Part shown: positions 27,617 to 35,749 of the stretch, piece by piece | How the letters are laid out: each line of letters begins with the position of its first letter | How positions within the stretch are numbered: position 1 is the first letter of the stretch | Origin: a virus | DNA: 49,024 nt | IMG/VR virus record: IMGVR_UViG_3300021142_001129 | Span: 1-49,024 of that record | Strand: one strand, 5' to 3' | Made by a program: the position numbers and the translations under genes | Notes under the pieces: model-generated | Told to the model about the DNA's origin: nothing | The model's database searches: none | The model's input: the letters and a program-made list of their open reading frames with translations, nothing else

Positions 27617-27641
27617 TAATACTATTAATGGAGCCTTTTTT
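27594..27641 (+). terminator. intrinsic terminator enclosing the next promoter
   Basis: GGCTCCATT (27594-27602) pairs with AATGGAGCC (27627-27635), with an inner ATAGTAT/ATACTAT stem, and is followed by six T (27636-27641). It should end the lysis transcript. The -10 box of the downstream promoter lies inside the hairpin, so RNA started from that promoter contains only the 3' arm and escapes termination. Confidence 0.85.
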
Positions 27642-27647
27642 ACGATT

Positions 27648-28535
27648 ATGATTGATTATTACCAAACACTAGGTGTTAGCGAAGGTGCTAGCCCAGATGA
27701 AATTAAGAAAGCCTATAGAAAATTGGCTAATCAACATCATCCAGATAAGGGTGGAGATCAAGCCAAGTTTAAAGATATCAGTGTAGCATACGATACACTC
27801 AGCGATGCTAACAAGAAAGCCGAATACGATCAACAACGACAATTCGGAAACATGGGCGGTTTTCCTGGCGGAGGAGGAACTCAATTCCATTTCCATACTG
27901 GAAATCCATTTGGAGGTGCTGGAGACCCATTCGGAGGAATGTTCGGTGGCGGACATCCATTCGGCGACATATTTGGTCAAATGCACAGACAACAACTACG
28001 TCGAAATAGAGATTTGAACATACAGTGTACGGTCAGTTTTATTGACAGTTATCACGGTAAACAGTTAGAAGCAAATTATCAATTACCAAGTGGTCGTAAT
28101 CAAAATGTTGTGATCAATGTACCAGCAGGAGTAAACAATGGAGACACAATTCGATACGCTGGACTAGGTGATGACAGTGTTCCAGGTGCGCCTAGAGGCA
28201 ATTTAAATGTTACTATTTTAGTAACACCAGACCCAGTATATACTAGACAAGGCGATGATATCTATTTAAAAGTTGATATAAGTCCTATCGAAGCAATGAT
28301 TGGTTGTAGAAAAACTATTAAGATGTTAACCGGTCAGCCAATGGATTTAGAAATACGTGCAGGCATAGAATCAGGCGTTGAATATGCATCACACGGCAAC
28401 GGATTTAGTAATGTCAATAATGGCCGCAGAGGACGATTTGTATCTGTCATTAATATAAAATCGCCAGTGGTTACAGATCCTACACTTGTTCAACAATTGA
28501 AAGATATCGATGTTCGAATTAATCAAAGAACCTGA
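27648..28535 (+). CDS. DnaJ-family co-chaperone without zinc finger (CbpA/type II)
   Basis: Residues 1-70 are a J domain (DYYQTLGVSEGASPDEIKKA, HPD at 31-33). A Gly/Phe-rich linker with repeated FGG follows (about 70-120). Then comes the two-lobed C-terminal client-binding domain (DLNIQCTVSFIDSYHG, then GDTIRYAGLGDD). The CxxCxGxG zinc region of type I DnaJ is absent, so it is like CbpA. It should stimulate host DnaK ATPase and steer it to phage proteins. First gene after a consensus promoter; a GGAG lies 14 bases before the ATG, longer than usual. It overlaps the deformylase by 26 bases. Confidence 0.9.
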   Translation: MIDYYQTLGVSEGASPDEIKKAYRKLANQHHPDKGGDQAKFKDISVAYDTLSDANKKAEYDQQRQFGNMGGFPGGGGTQFHFHTGNPFGGAGDPFGGMFGGGHPFGDIFGQMHRQQLRRNRDLNIQCTVSFIDSYHGKQLEANYQLPSGRNQNVVINVPAGVNNGDTIRYAGLGDDSVPGAPRGNLNVTILVTPDPVYTRQGDDIYLKVDISPIEAMIGCRKTIKMLTGQPMDLEIRAGIESGVEYASHGNGFSNVNNGRRGRFVSVINIKSPVVTDPTLVQQLKDIDVRINQRT

Positions 28536-28998
28536 TCCGATACTAAAACAAAAAGCTGAACGTTGGGATTTTGATCAGTATGTTAATGCCGCGGCAGTAG
28601 AACGTGAAATGATAGAAACCATGAAGGCACACAACGGTATAGGGCTTGCCGCCAATCAAGTTGGCCTACTACGCAGAGTATTTGTTATGCAATTACAAGA
28701 TGGTAGAGAAATGGGGTTCTTCAATCCTACAATACTTGTAGGTGATAATGCAGATATACAAACCGATGAAGGTTGTTTAAGTTTTCCCAACCTATGGCTT
28801 AAGATTAAACGAAGTGATAAAATTACAGCCATGTACCTTGACAATACCGGAAAACAGTGTATAATAGAACTTGAAGGAATTGATTCTAGATGTTTTCAGC
28901 ATGAATTAGATCATCTAGATGGTATTACATTTACAGAGTACGTAAGTGATTTAAAATTACAAATGGCAAGAAAAAAACAAAGGAAATTAAATGGTTGA
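28510..28998 (+). CDS. def: peptide deformylase
   Basis: A 162-aa enzyme that removes the N-terminal formyl group from new proteins. All three family motifs are intact: GIGLAANQ at 43-50, EGCLS at 87-91 with metal-binding C89, and HELDH at 131-135 with the two metal histidines and catalytic Glu. Length is typical of phage deformylases, slightly shorter than bacterial ones. Coupled to dnaJ upstream (26-bp overlap) and to the clpA-like gene downstream (8-bp overlap), in one protein-maturation operon. Confidence 0.95.
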   Translation: MFELIKEPDPILKQKAERWDFDQYVNAAAVEREMIETMKAHNGIGLAANQVGLLRRVFVMQLQDGREMGFFNPTILVGDNADIQTDEGCLSFPNLWLKIKRSDKITAMYLDNTGKQCIIELEGIDSRCFQHELDHLDGITFTEYVSDLKLQMARKKQRKLNG

Positions 28999-31261
28999 AC
29001 CGAGCGACAATCTACAAGCAGTATTTGAAAAGGCTATTGATACTGCTAAAAAGCTACACCACGAATACTTAACTATAGAGCATTTGTTGGCGGCTATGTT
29101 AATGGAAGAAAATTTCAGTGCCTGTTTAACAGAGTTTGGTGCTAAACCAGACGAATTAAAAACTCAATTACTTGAATATTTACAAAATAAATGCGACGAA
29201 ATTACAGTGCCAGACGTTGTAGTTAAACCTAAAAAGACACAATCAGTCGAACGTGTTCTAAATCGTGCGTTCACGCAAGTATTGTTTAACGGTCGCCAGC
29301 GGATTGAGCCTACAGATATTTTCCTAGCAATGATGGGAGAAAAACGTTCATGGGTACACTATTACATTACTCTTGCTGAAATTGATAAAGATAAGTTTGC
29401 CGCTTTCTTAAACAGCAGTATTGACGAAGAAGTAGGTGAGGAAGCCGTAGGACAAAGTAGTAAAGTCCTACAAGCATATACCACAAACTTAAACGAAGCA
29501 GTTAAGAAAAATAAGATTGATCCAGTTATTGGTCGTATCGATGAATTAGAAAATATTGCGCTGGCTTTGGGTCGTCGTAGTAAAAACAATGTGATCCTTG
29601 TAGGAGATCCAGGTGTAGGTAAAACAGCCATTGCTGAAGGCCTAGCCTATAATATTGTCAAGGGTGCTGTTCCAGAATTCCTTAAAGACTATACCGTTTA
29701 TAACTTAGACATTAGTGCTATGTTAGCAGGCAGTAAATATCGAGGAGATTTTGAAGAACGCTTTAAAATGATCCTTAAGATTCTTACTAAGAAAGGTAAG
29801 ACTGTATTGTTCATTGACGAAGCACATATGATTAGTGGCGCAGGTTCAGCAGGCAATAGTGCTAACGATCTCGCTAACATGATGAAGCCTGCACTGAGCA
29901 AAGGCAACATCAAGGTTATAGCATCAACTACTTGGGAAGAATATCGTAAACACTTTGAAAAGGATCGTGCATTAATGCGTCGTTTCCAACGCATCACTGT
30001 TGACGAGCCTACACAAGAAGTAACATTACAAATCCTTAAAGGTATTAAGAAATATTACGAAGGATTCCATAATGTTAAAATTCGTAATGATGCTCTTACA
30101 GCCGCTGTGAAACTGTCAGTCAAATATCAGACAGATAAGAAATTACCAGATAAAGCTATTGACTTAATTGACTTGGCCTGCTCGCGATTCAATCTTAAAC
30201 TTGCAGATGACCGTGTTATCGGTGAACGCGAAATTCAATACGAACTTGCTAAAGTTGTTCAGATGCCTGAAGACAAGATTATGGAAACTGAAAGCAGTAC
30301 TATGGCATCCCTCGAAAATAACGTTCGTCAAGATGTCTACGGCCAGGATATGGCTGTTACAGAAATTGTAGATAAGATTATTGTAGCACAGGCTGGTTTG
30401 AAATCTGAAAACAAACCAATTGGTAGTTTTGTGTTCATGGGTCCTACTGGTACAGGTAAAACTGAAACTGCCAAGAGCCTTGCCAAACACTTAGGTGTTA
30501 AGTTGCTACGTTTTGATATGAGTGAATACCAAGAAAAGCACAGCATCAGTAAGTTGATTGGTAGTCCTCCTGGTTATGTTGGGTTTGAAGACAACGCAGG
30601 ATTGTTAATTACTCAAATTCAAGAAAATCCAAACGCTGTTCTATTGTTTGATGAAGTTGAAAAATCACATCCAGATGTCAGCACAGTATTGTTGCAAATG
30701 ATGGATAATGGATTTATCACTGGCTCAAACGGCAAACAGGCTGACTGTAGAAACCTAGTGTTGATCCTAACTACTAATGCAGGTGCCAATGAAGCTGAAA
30801 AGAACGCCATTGGATTTGGTAGTCAAGAAAAAGAATACAGTGACAAAGACCTTAAAAAGTTCTTTACTCCTGAATTCCGTAATCGATTAGATGCTGTTAT
30901 TACCTTTAATAAACTACACCGAGACACAGTAGTTAAGGTAGTTGAGAAATTCATTGACGAACTTAGAACACAAGTTAAAGATAAGAGTGTCAAGATCAAA
31001 GTTGATAAAGAAGCTATCAATTGGTTTGTTGATAATGGTTACGACAGTAAGATGGGTGCCCGTCCTCTACAACGTGTTATCGATAAAGAAATCAAACGTG
31101 ACCTTGCTAAGATGATGTTGTTTGGTGAATTGCGAGGCGGTGGCTGGTTGTATGTATCAGTCGACAATAATAAGATTGTATTAACTTCTAAACCAAAGGC
31201 CGCTGAAGTACCTTTGCTAACTGTAGAAGATATTGTAGAAAATGCAAATCAAGACAACTAA
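28991..31261 (+). CDS. clpA: ClpA-like AAA+ unfoldase
   Basis: At 756 aa it has full ClpA length and order: N-domain (EYLTIEHLLAAMLMEENF), first AAA+ module with Walker A GDPGVGKT at 205-212 and Walker B VLFIDEAH, second AAA+ module with Walker A GPTGTGKT at 484-491 and Walker B LLFDEVEKSH, then the arginine-finger and sensor region (FFTPEFRNRLD). No ClpB-type middle coiled coil is present. The tripeptide I607-G608-F609 sits exactly where ClpA/ClpX carry the IGL/IGF loop that docks on ClpP. It may therefore redirect the host ClpP protease, since no ClpP is seen in this window. AAAGGAAA precedes the start. Confidence 0.93.
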   Translation: MVEPSDNLQAVFEKAIDTAKKLHHEYLTIEHLLAAMLMEENFSACLTEFGAKPDELKTQLLEYLQNKCDEITVPDVVVKPKKTQSVERVLNRAFTQVLFNGRQRIEPTDIFLAMMGEKRSWVHYYITLAEIDKDKFAAFLNSSIDEEVGEEAVGQSSKVLQAYTTNLNEAVKKNKIDPVIGRIDELENIALALGRRSKNNVILVGDPGVGKTAIAEGLAYNIVKGAVPEFLKDYTVYNLDISAMLAGSKYRGDFEERFKMILKILTKKGKTVLFIDEAHMISGAGSAGNSANDLANMMKPALSKGNIKVIASTTWEEYRKHFEKDRALMRRFQRITVDEPTQEVTLQILKGIKKYYEGFHNVKIRNDALTAAVKLSVKYQTDKKLPDKAIDLIDLACSRFNLKLADDRVIGEREIQYELAKVVQMPEDKIMETESSTMASLENNVRQDVYGQDMAVTEIVDKIIVAQAGLKSENKPIGSFVFMGPTGTGKTETAKSLAKHLGVKLLRFDMSEYQEKHSISKLIGSPPGYVGFEDNAGLLITQIQENPNAVLLFDEVEKSHPDVSTVLLQMMDNGFITGSNGKQADCRNLVLILTTNAGANEAEKNAIGFGSQEKEYSDKDLKKFFTPEFRNRLDAVITFNKLHRDTVVKVVEKFIDELRTQVKDKSVKIKVDKEAINWFVDNGYDSKMGARPLQRVIDKEIKRDLAKMMLFGELRGGGWLYVSVDNNKIVLTSKPKAAEVPLLTVEDIVENANQDN

Positions 31262-31880
31262 ACGACTTTTTAATAACAAGTACCAGTACAAAATTGTTTT
31301 AGTTTGTGCTGGTGCTAGTTATTTTAAAAATAAAGACTTTTCACACTCGATTGGCTTAATTAGTAAACTTAATATCGACGAAAGCAAAATTACCGCTAGA
31401 TATGGATATAAAAGAAATTCTATCAAAGATCCGTCTGACAGAGATTATGCGTTATCATTATTAAACATAATAAAAGATCTAACAGACTACGAAATTCGTA
31501 TTGAAAATCCCTGGATCAGTTTTTATACTAATAGTAGAGAAGATGTTGATAAATTATGCTCAGTAAGTATTGATCAGGTAAAGTATATCAGCGTTCCGCC
31601 AAGCTCTGGCATCATTGCAGAAAATACTGTACTGTTACCAAAAATTGATTTTGAATACCGTGTAACTTTAGGTAAAACTACACAAGAACACTCAGCATTT
31701 ATCGAGTGGGCTAAAAGTAATAAAAAACTCAAACTAACTAAAAGTTGTGAGCGAGATTTAACTAGATCAAACAGTTGGGGCGGTACATACTTCTATTGTA
31801 CCGGCGATAACAACTTACTTATGGCAAAAATGCACTTGGGCGGCTCAATAAACAAGGTTGAGCGGGTAGTCAAAGCATAA
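31242..31880 (+). CDS. hypothetical protein, 212 aa
   Basis: Not recognised. It is a basic soluble protein with KYQYKIVLVCAGASYFKNKD near the N-terminus and a C-terminal segment (GGTYFYCTGDNNLLMAKMHL) that looks like beta-hairpins. It overlaps the clpA-like gene by 20 bases and so closes that operon. The pattern of short strands suggests a small alpha/beta fold. No motif points to a reaction. Confidence 0.55.
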   Translation: MQIKTTKRLFNNKYQYKIVLVCAGASYFKNKDFSHSIGLISKLNIDESKITARYGYKRNSIKDPSDRDYALSLLNIIKDLTDYEIRIENPWISFYTNSREDVDKLCSVSIDQVKYISVPPSSGIIAENTVLLPKIDFEYRVTLGKTTQEHSAFIEWAKSNKKLKLTKSCERDLTRSNSWGGTYFYCTGDNNLLMAKMHLGGSINKVERVVKA

Positions 31881-31898
31881 GTTCTTATTCCTGCAAGC

Positions 31899-31906
31899 GA
31901 TAAATA
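31899..31906 (+). promoter_or_regulatory. late-promoter-like GATAAATA
   Basis: GATAAATA lies in the 72-base gap before the gene at 31953, within the 15-base string GCAAGCGATAAATAC that also occurs at 18802-18816. It is a good candidate for the start of the late transcript that covers the internal-protein-like cluster. Confidence 0.45.
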
Positions 31907-31952
31907 CACTAACCGCAGAGTTTTCTGCTGAATCTTAACGACAGGATTAAAA

Positions 31953-32324
31953 ATGCGTATACGTGAATTGCTTGAAGGCAAATATTTTAATGATTTAGAC
32001 TTTGTTAGTCACGGTGAAAAGGGACGAGAAATCAACTTTGATCTACCAGAAGATCTAGTGTATTTCATGCACAACGATGATCACGCATATCGTCGCCATA
32101 CACATCCAGTAATTTCACACTGTCTAGAAAGAATTAATAATAACAAAAAAACTAGTGCAGAAGTTTTTGAACCTGCTGTAAAAGAATGTTACAAGATGTA
32201 CATTCACCAGTTTCCTATAAGAGAATTACCAGACGATCTTGACGAAGAACTTACTAAACAAATCTGCGATAAACTACATGAAGAATTAAAACAGCATGTA
32301 GAAAACGACAAATATAAGGATTAG
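31953..32324 (+). CDS. possible internal virion protein with capsid-targeting-like N-terminus, 123 aa
   Basis: Function unknown. The first residues MRIRELLEG fit the pattern M-x-x-(R/K)-(E/Q)-(L/F)-(L/F/I) ending in L-x-E, shared with five neighbours and resembling the T4 capsid-targeting sequence cut by the gp21 prohead protease. The rest is acidic and helical with several His residues (HNDDHAYRRHTHPVISHC), which could bind metal. First gene of the cluster, following a late-promoter-like motif. Confidence 0.55.
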   Translation: MRIRELLEGKYFNDLDFVSHGEKGREINFDLPEDLVYFMHNDDHAYRRHTHPVISHCLERINNNKKTSAEVFEPAVKECYKMYIHQFPIRELPDDLDEELTKQICDKLHEELKQHVENDKYKD

Positions 32325-32326
32325 TA

Positions 32327-33487
32327 GTGTTACTTCGAGAGCTTTTCCTCAAAGAAACTGATGCAGTGCCTGCTAAAAAATTAGGACGGGCATTTAATCA
32401 TCCAGAGCATTTTGTTTTCTTTCATGGTGCTGATGGAGCCAGAGAAGCTATTCAACACTATGAAGAAGTATCAGTAGAAAAGCCTGGAGCAACTACTATT
32501 CGTAAAAAATGGGACGGCAATCCTCAAATCTACTGGGGTAGAGAACGTAAGAACGGTCCTCTTATCTTAGCCGGACATAACGGATGGTCTCGCGGTGCTA
32601 AAGGAACTAATCCGGAAGAGATAGCAGATTTTATTGCCAACAAGAGCGGTAAACCTGGAACTCCTGAGCAAACTGCTGAACGTCAACGCTTTGCTCAAGA
32701 ATTTGCAAGTCTACACCCAATCTTTGATCGTGCAACTCCAAAAGATTTTGTTGGATTTGTCTATGCTGACGGACTATTTTTAAAGCGTCCCCCATTAGAC
32801 AAACAAGGTGTATATACATTCTGTCCTAATCCTAATAGTAAAACTTGTTATCATGTAAGGGCAGACAGCGAGTTAGGACAACGAATCGCTAACGCACAAG
32901 TTATGGTAGTAGGCCATGCATATTTTCCACAGTTTGGAATGAGTGACGAATCGCAAACTCCAATTGACGATTTTAGTCAATTTAATCATACTGCTGGATT
33001 AATTGTGCAAGGTCCTATGTATAATCCTACTGCACCAGAACACGATACTAGTATTTTAAAACCTTTAAAACATTATTTAGAAAAACACGGACCTGCGATA
33101 GATTCTTTCTTAGCCAGTATTCCTGCTACCGACAAAGAAGGTATTTTTTATAAATTTGCCAATCAAATGAGTCGAGGTGGGCAGTTTGATAGTGTTGACA
33201 ATAATATGTTCTTTCAATGGATGTCAAATCCTGCAAATAAAATAAGTGCTAAAAAAGCTGAACATATACGAGCTATGGCACAACATCATGGCACAGCGTT
33301 GAGTGCTATCTGGGAACTGATGAAAAAATTACGTCATGTAAAAGATCAACAGCATGGTGCTTTAGAAGCACAGCCTAAACCAGATATATGGGATACTCAC
33401 GGCGAAGGCAACGTAAGATACGCTCAACCGGGCAAGCATAAATATGGTAATGTAAAGTTTGTACCTACCAGTTGGACTCCAAAATGA
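32327..33487 (+). CDS. nucleotidyltransferase/ligase-superfamily-like protein with KxDG motif, 386 aa
   Basis: The segment TTIRKKWDGNPQIYWGR carries K61-W-D-G64, the KxDG motif in which the lysine is adenylylated in DNA/RNA ligases and capping enzymes. The following AGHNGWSRGAKG may be the RxG-type motif. Related KWDG proteins occur widely in T4-like marine phages with unproven activity. The C-terminal half is helical (SAKKAEHIRAMAQHHGTAL). It starts at GTG 32327, supported by AAGGA at 32316-32320; the N-terminus MLLRELFLKET fits the capsid-targeting-like pattern. Coupled to the next nucleotidyltransferase by ATGA overlap. Ligase activity is a hypothesis. Confidence 0.55.
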   Translation: MLLRELFLKETDAVPAKKLGRAFNHPEHFVFFHGADGAREAIQHYEEVSVEKPGATTIRKKWDGNPQIYWGRERKNGPLILAGHNGWSRGAKGTNPEEIADFIANKSGKPGTPEQTAERQRFAQEFASLHPIFDRATPKDFVGFVYADGLFLKRPPLDKQGVYTFCPNPNSKTCYHVRADSELGQRIANAQVMVVGHAYFPQFGMSDESQTPIDDFSQFNHTAGLIVQGPMYNPTAPEHDTSILKPLKHYLEKHGPAIDSFLASIPATDKEGIFYKFANQMSRGGQFDSVDNNMFFQWMSNPANKISAKKAEHIRAMAQHHGTALSAIWELMKKLRHVKDQQHGALEAQPKPDIWDTHGEGNVRYAQPGKHKYGNVKFVPTSWTPK

Positions 33488-34575
33488 ATTTAAGACAGTT
33501 ATTTGAATCACATCATAAGGCCACAGCAAGTTTTTGTTTTGGACGATTCAACCCTCCGCATCAAGGGCATGCAGAAGTATGGTCAGCTGTAAAACATGCA
33601 GGACATAAATGGTACATTGGTACCAATCCTAGTACTATTGGTCCAAATGATCCTTTAACATTTGATGTTAAAACAGCGTGGATGACAGCTATTGATCCTG
33701 AAATTAAAGGACATATCTTAGGAGAAACTAGTGTAGTTACCCTAGCCGCTAAAATTTATGCCGATGTAGGCGAAGGCGCTACGATTGCTTATGTTACAGA
33801 TGCAACTGACTGGGCATGGGCAGGTAAACTGTTAATGGATTATAACGGAAAAGAAAGTAATCATGGGTATTATAAATTTGCAAAAATTATACATGTACCT
33901 AGCCCACGAGTAAGTTCAGCTACAGCTTTGCGCACTGCGGCTCGTGCAGGAGATATGGCAGCATTTTATGCCGCGGCTGGCACTGATCCAGACCTACGTG
34001 TAAACGGCAAGCATTACTTTGACACCGTGGTTGCCGCAGTAGGTGAGCATCCTGAAAAAGTTAAACGTGCTAAGAAAGAAAAAGCCACCGCAGAAGATGC
34101 CGCCGGAGTAGGAACTATTACAAAACAAAACACTACAGTTGATGTAAATAAGAATACACCCGCAAAGAATTTACGTGCCTTTAATCTAATTAAAGAAACA
34201 AACGCAAGGATAAGAGCAATGAGAGCCAAAGAATTTATAGCAGAAGAAGCTACTGCATTTAGCGTAGATGTGCAAAATGCTTTACCAAATGTACGCATCC
34301 ATCCGGATTTAGATAACTCTAGTCCGTATAAAGCCTATCGTTATGGTATTGCTATGGCGGGTGCTCCTAATATGCAAGGAGATCCACTAGCTGGAATTGG
34401 CCAAAAAATGATTACAGTAGGATATACCGATGCTGATGATGCTATTATTGCGTCTGCTGATAAGTTTATGAGTTCAAAAAGTAAACCTATTACCAGTAAA
34501 GGTAGTCAAGAACTAAAAGATACTAATAAAACAAGTCCTGTTGCCAAAGTTAAACGCAACAAGTATGGTGTGTAA
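33484..34575 (+). CDS. HxGH nucleotidyltransferase fused to an internal-protein-like C-terminal domain, 363 aa
   Basis: Residues 14-200 form a Rossmann-type nucleotidyltransferase: CFGRFNPPHQGHAEVW with H26-x-G-H29, and near 140-155 PSPRVSSATALRTAARAG, equivalent to the ISSTxIR ATP-binding motif. Such enzymes join a nucleotide to a phosphate-bearing small molecule (for example NMN or pantetheine phosphate); the substrate cannot be told. From residue 246 a second part begins with its own MRAKEFIAEEA and is homologous to the two small genes downstream. I chose ATG 33484 (ATGA overlap) over an earlier in-frame start. The N-terminus MNLRQLFES fits the capsid-targeting-like pattern. Confidence 0.75.
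   Translation: MNLRQLFESHHKATASFCFGRFNPPHQGHAEVWSAVKHAGHKWYIGTNPSTIGPNDPLTFDVKTAWMTAIDPEIKGHILGETSVVTLAAKIYADVGEGATIAYVTDATDWAWAGKLLMDYNGKESNHGYYKFAKIIHVPSPRVSSATALRTAARAGDMAAFYAAAGTDPDLRVNGKHYFDTVVAAVGEHPEKVKRAKKEKATAEDAAGVGTITKQNTTVDVNKNTPAKNLRAFNLIKETNARIRAMRAKEFIAEEATAFSVDVQNALPNVRIHPDLDNSSPYKAYRYGIAMAGAPNMQGDPLAGIGQKMITVGYTDADDAIIASADKFMSSKSKPITSKGSQELKDTNKTSPVAKVKRNKYGV
34219..34575 (+). other. possible in-frame nested gene (internal start), 118 aa
   Basis: Inside the nucleotidyltransferase gene an in-frame ATG at 34219 is preceded by AAGGA at 34206-34210, eight bases upstream. The product would begin MRAKEFIAEEA, nearly the same as the start of the gene at 34575 (MRAKEFITEQ), and would be a full member of the small paralogue family. 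Either the two are fused, or both long and short products are made. Confidence 0.45.
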
Positions 34576-35087
34576 TGCGAGCTAAAGAATTTATAACAGA
34601 ACAACATACAACTATAAAGCAGGCTGAAGCACGACTTAAAAAAACTCAGCCTGCTAAAGAGTATCATCCTATAAAATTTAAACATGGCAAATTAGGTGTT
34701 CCTGTAGCAGATGATCCGCACGATACACATAGCCTACATCAAAGTAATACAGAATATGGTAGCAATCGTGGTGATCTGTCGACAGAAGCCAATGCGGCTA
34801 TGCCTGGAGCATTTAGTGTGGAAGATTTACCTAGCGATTTCTATGGCCTATATAGATTAGGAATGGGATTAGCTGCCGGAGACCGTAACGTGGCGGCTGA
34901 AGACAATATCGGCAAACACCCATTTATTATGCCTTTCGCTCGTGAAGAACATGCTAAATTTGATAAAGAGATCAAACGTCAAGGACATAAGACCAAGTTA
35001 AGAACAAGCCCTGACAGTTTAGAGTTATCAACTAATAATACAACTAGCCCAGTAGCTGGTCGTAAACCTAACAAGTACGGTGTATAA
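34575..35087 (+). CDS. internal-protein-like paralogue with TSPVA...YGV tail, 170 aa
   Basis: Begins MRAKEFITEQ (capsid-targeting-like, I-x-E site) and ends TSPVAGRKPNKYGV. A central domain near residues 90-135 (FYGLYRLGMGLAAGDRN, then HAKFDKEIKR) is homologous to the C-terminal part of the preceding gene and to the protein at 35311. Overlaps both neighbours by TAATG. No enzymatic motif is seen. The shared start, domain and tail indicate tandem duplication. Confidence 0.6.
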   Translation: MRAKEFITEQHTTIKQAEARLKKTQPAKEYHPIKFKHGKLGVPVADDPHDTHSLHQSNTEYGSNRGDLSTEANAAMPGAFSVEDLPSDFYGLYRLGMGLAAGDRNVAAEDNIGKHPFIMPFAREEHAKFDKEIKRQGHKTKLRTSPDSLELSTNNTTSPVAGRKPNKYGV

Positions 35088-35314
35088 TGGACGAATTAGC
35101 AAGCCTTAAGAAATTAGCAGGTATTAAAGAATACAGTGGTCTGCAACCTTATGGCGGAAGTAATATTAGTATTACTGGAACTGAAAAAGCTGTATTAATG
35201 CGTGAAAATAATATTAAACCTGGTACAGCAGAATGGTTTCAACTATGGTTTAGTTTGCCCTATATGACTGGCGAACAACCTGTCGGTGCTGGTATTAGGA
35301 GCCGTAAAAAATGA
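35087..35314 (+). CDS. hypothetical protein, 75 aa
   Basis: Small protein, not recognised. It begins MDELASLKKLAGIKEY and has an aromatic centre (TAEWFQLWFSLPYMTG) that looks like a buried helix rather than a membrane span. It is coupled on both sides (TAATG and ATGA) within the internal-protein-like cluster and lacks their N-terminal pattern and YGV tail. Confidence 0.55.
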   Translation: MDELASLKKLAGIKEYSGLQPYGGSNISITGTEKAVLMRENNIKPGTAEWFQLWFSLPYMTGEQPVGAGIRSRKK

Positions 35315-35748
35315 AAATGCGTGAACTACTAAATGAAAACTCCGATGGAGGATCTTCGACACTCGACGACGAGTCTAGTTCATCGCCATCTGGATCTGGT
35401 TCTGCATTAAGTGGTACTGCTGGTAAAATCCATCCGCATCACGATGCGGTTATTAAAAATTTAACTAATTTTCCAGATCTAGCTGGTAGATACTACGACA
35501 TGTATCGATTTGGTGTAAGTATGGCAGGCATGCCTAGACCAGAGAATGATATGGCTCCTACTGGTCCGTGGAAAAACGACTTATTAACAGCAGCCTACAC
35601 CGAAGCTGATGAAGAAATTATCAAAGCAAGTGCTAAAGCTATGGGATTAAAGATGACTACTCTTAGTTCTAATCGCAGTGATGAACCACAAGGAACAAAC
35701 ACTACAAGCCCAGTAGCCAAACGTAAACCTAACAGATACGGAGTTTAA
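35311..35748 (+). CDS. internal-protein-like paralogue with TSPVA...YGV tail, 145 aa
   Basis: Begins MKMRELLNEN (L-x-E pattern), then an Asp/Ser/Gly-rich spacer (about 12-38). The shared domain follows (YYDMYRFGVSMAGMPRPEND, then YTEADEEIIKASAKAMG), and the end is TSPVAKRKPNRYGV. It is the third member of the family formed with the 3' part of 33484-34575 and the gene at 34575. No catalytic motif is seen. Confidence 0.6.
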   Translation: MKMRELLNENSDGGSSTLDDESSSSPSGSGSALSGTAGKIHPHHDAVIKNLTNFPDLAGRYYDMYRFGVSMAGMPRPENDMAPTGPWKNDLLTAAYTEADEEIIKASAKAMGLKMTTLSSNRSDEPQGTNTTSPVAKRKPNRYGV

Positions 35749-35749
35749 A

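Noticed and set aside
28991-31261. ClpB disaggregase identity for the AAA+ unfoldase
   Set aside because: No middle coiled-coil domain is present, and an IGF tripeptide sits at the ClpP-docking position; ClpA fits better.
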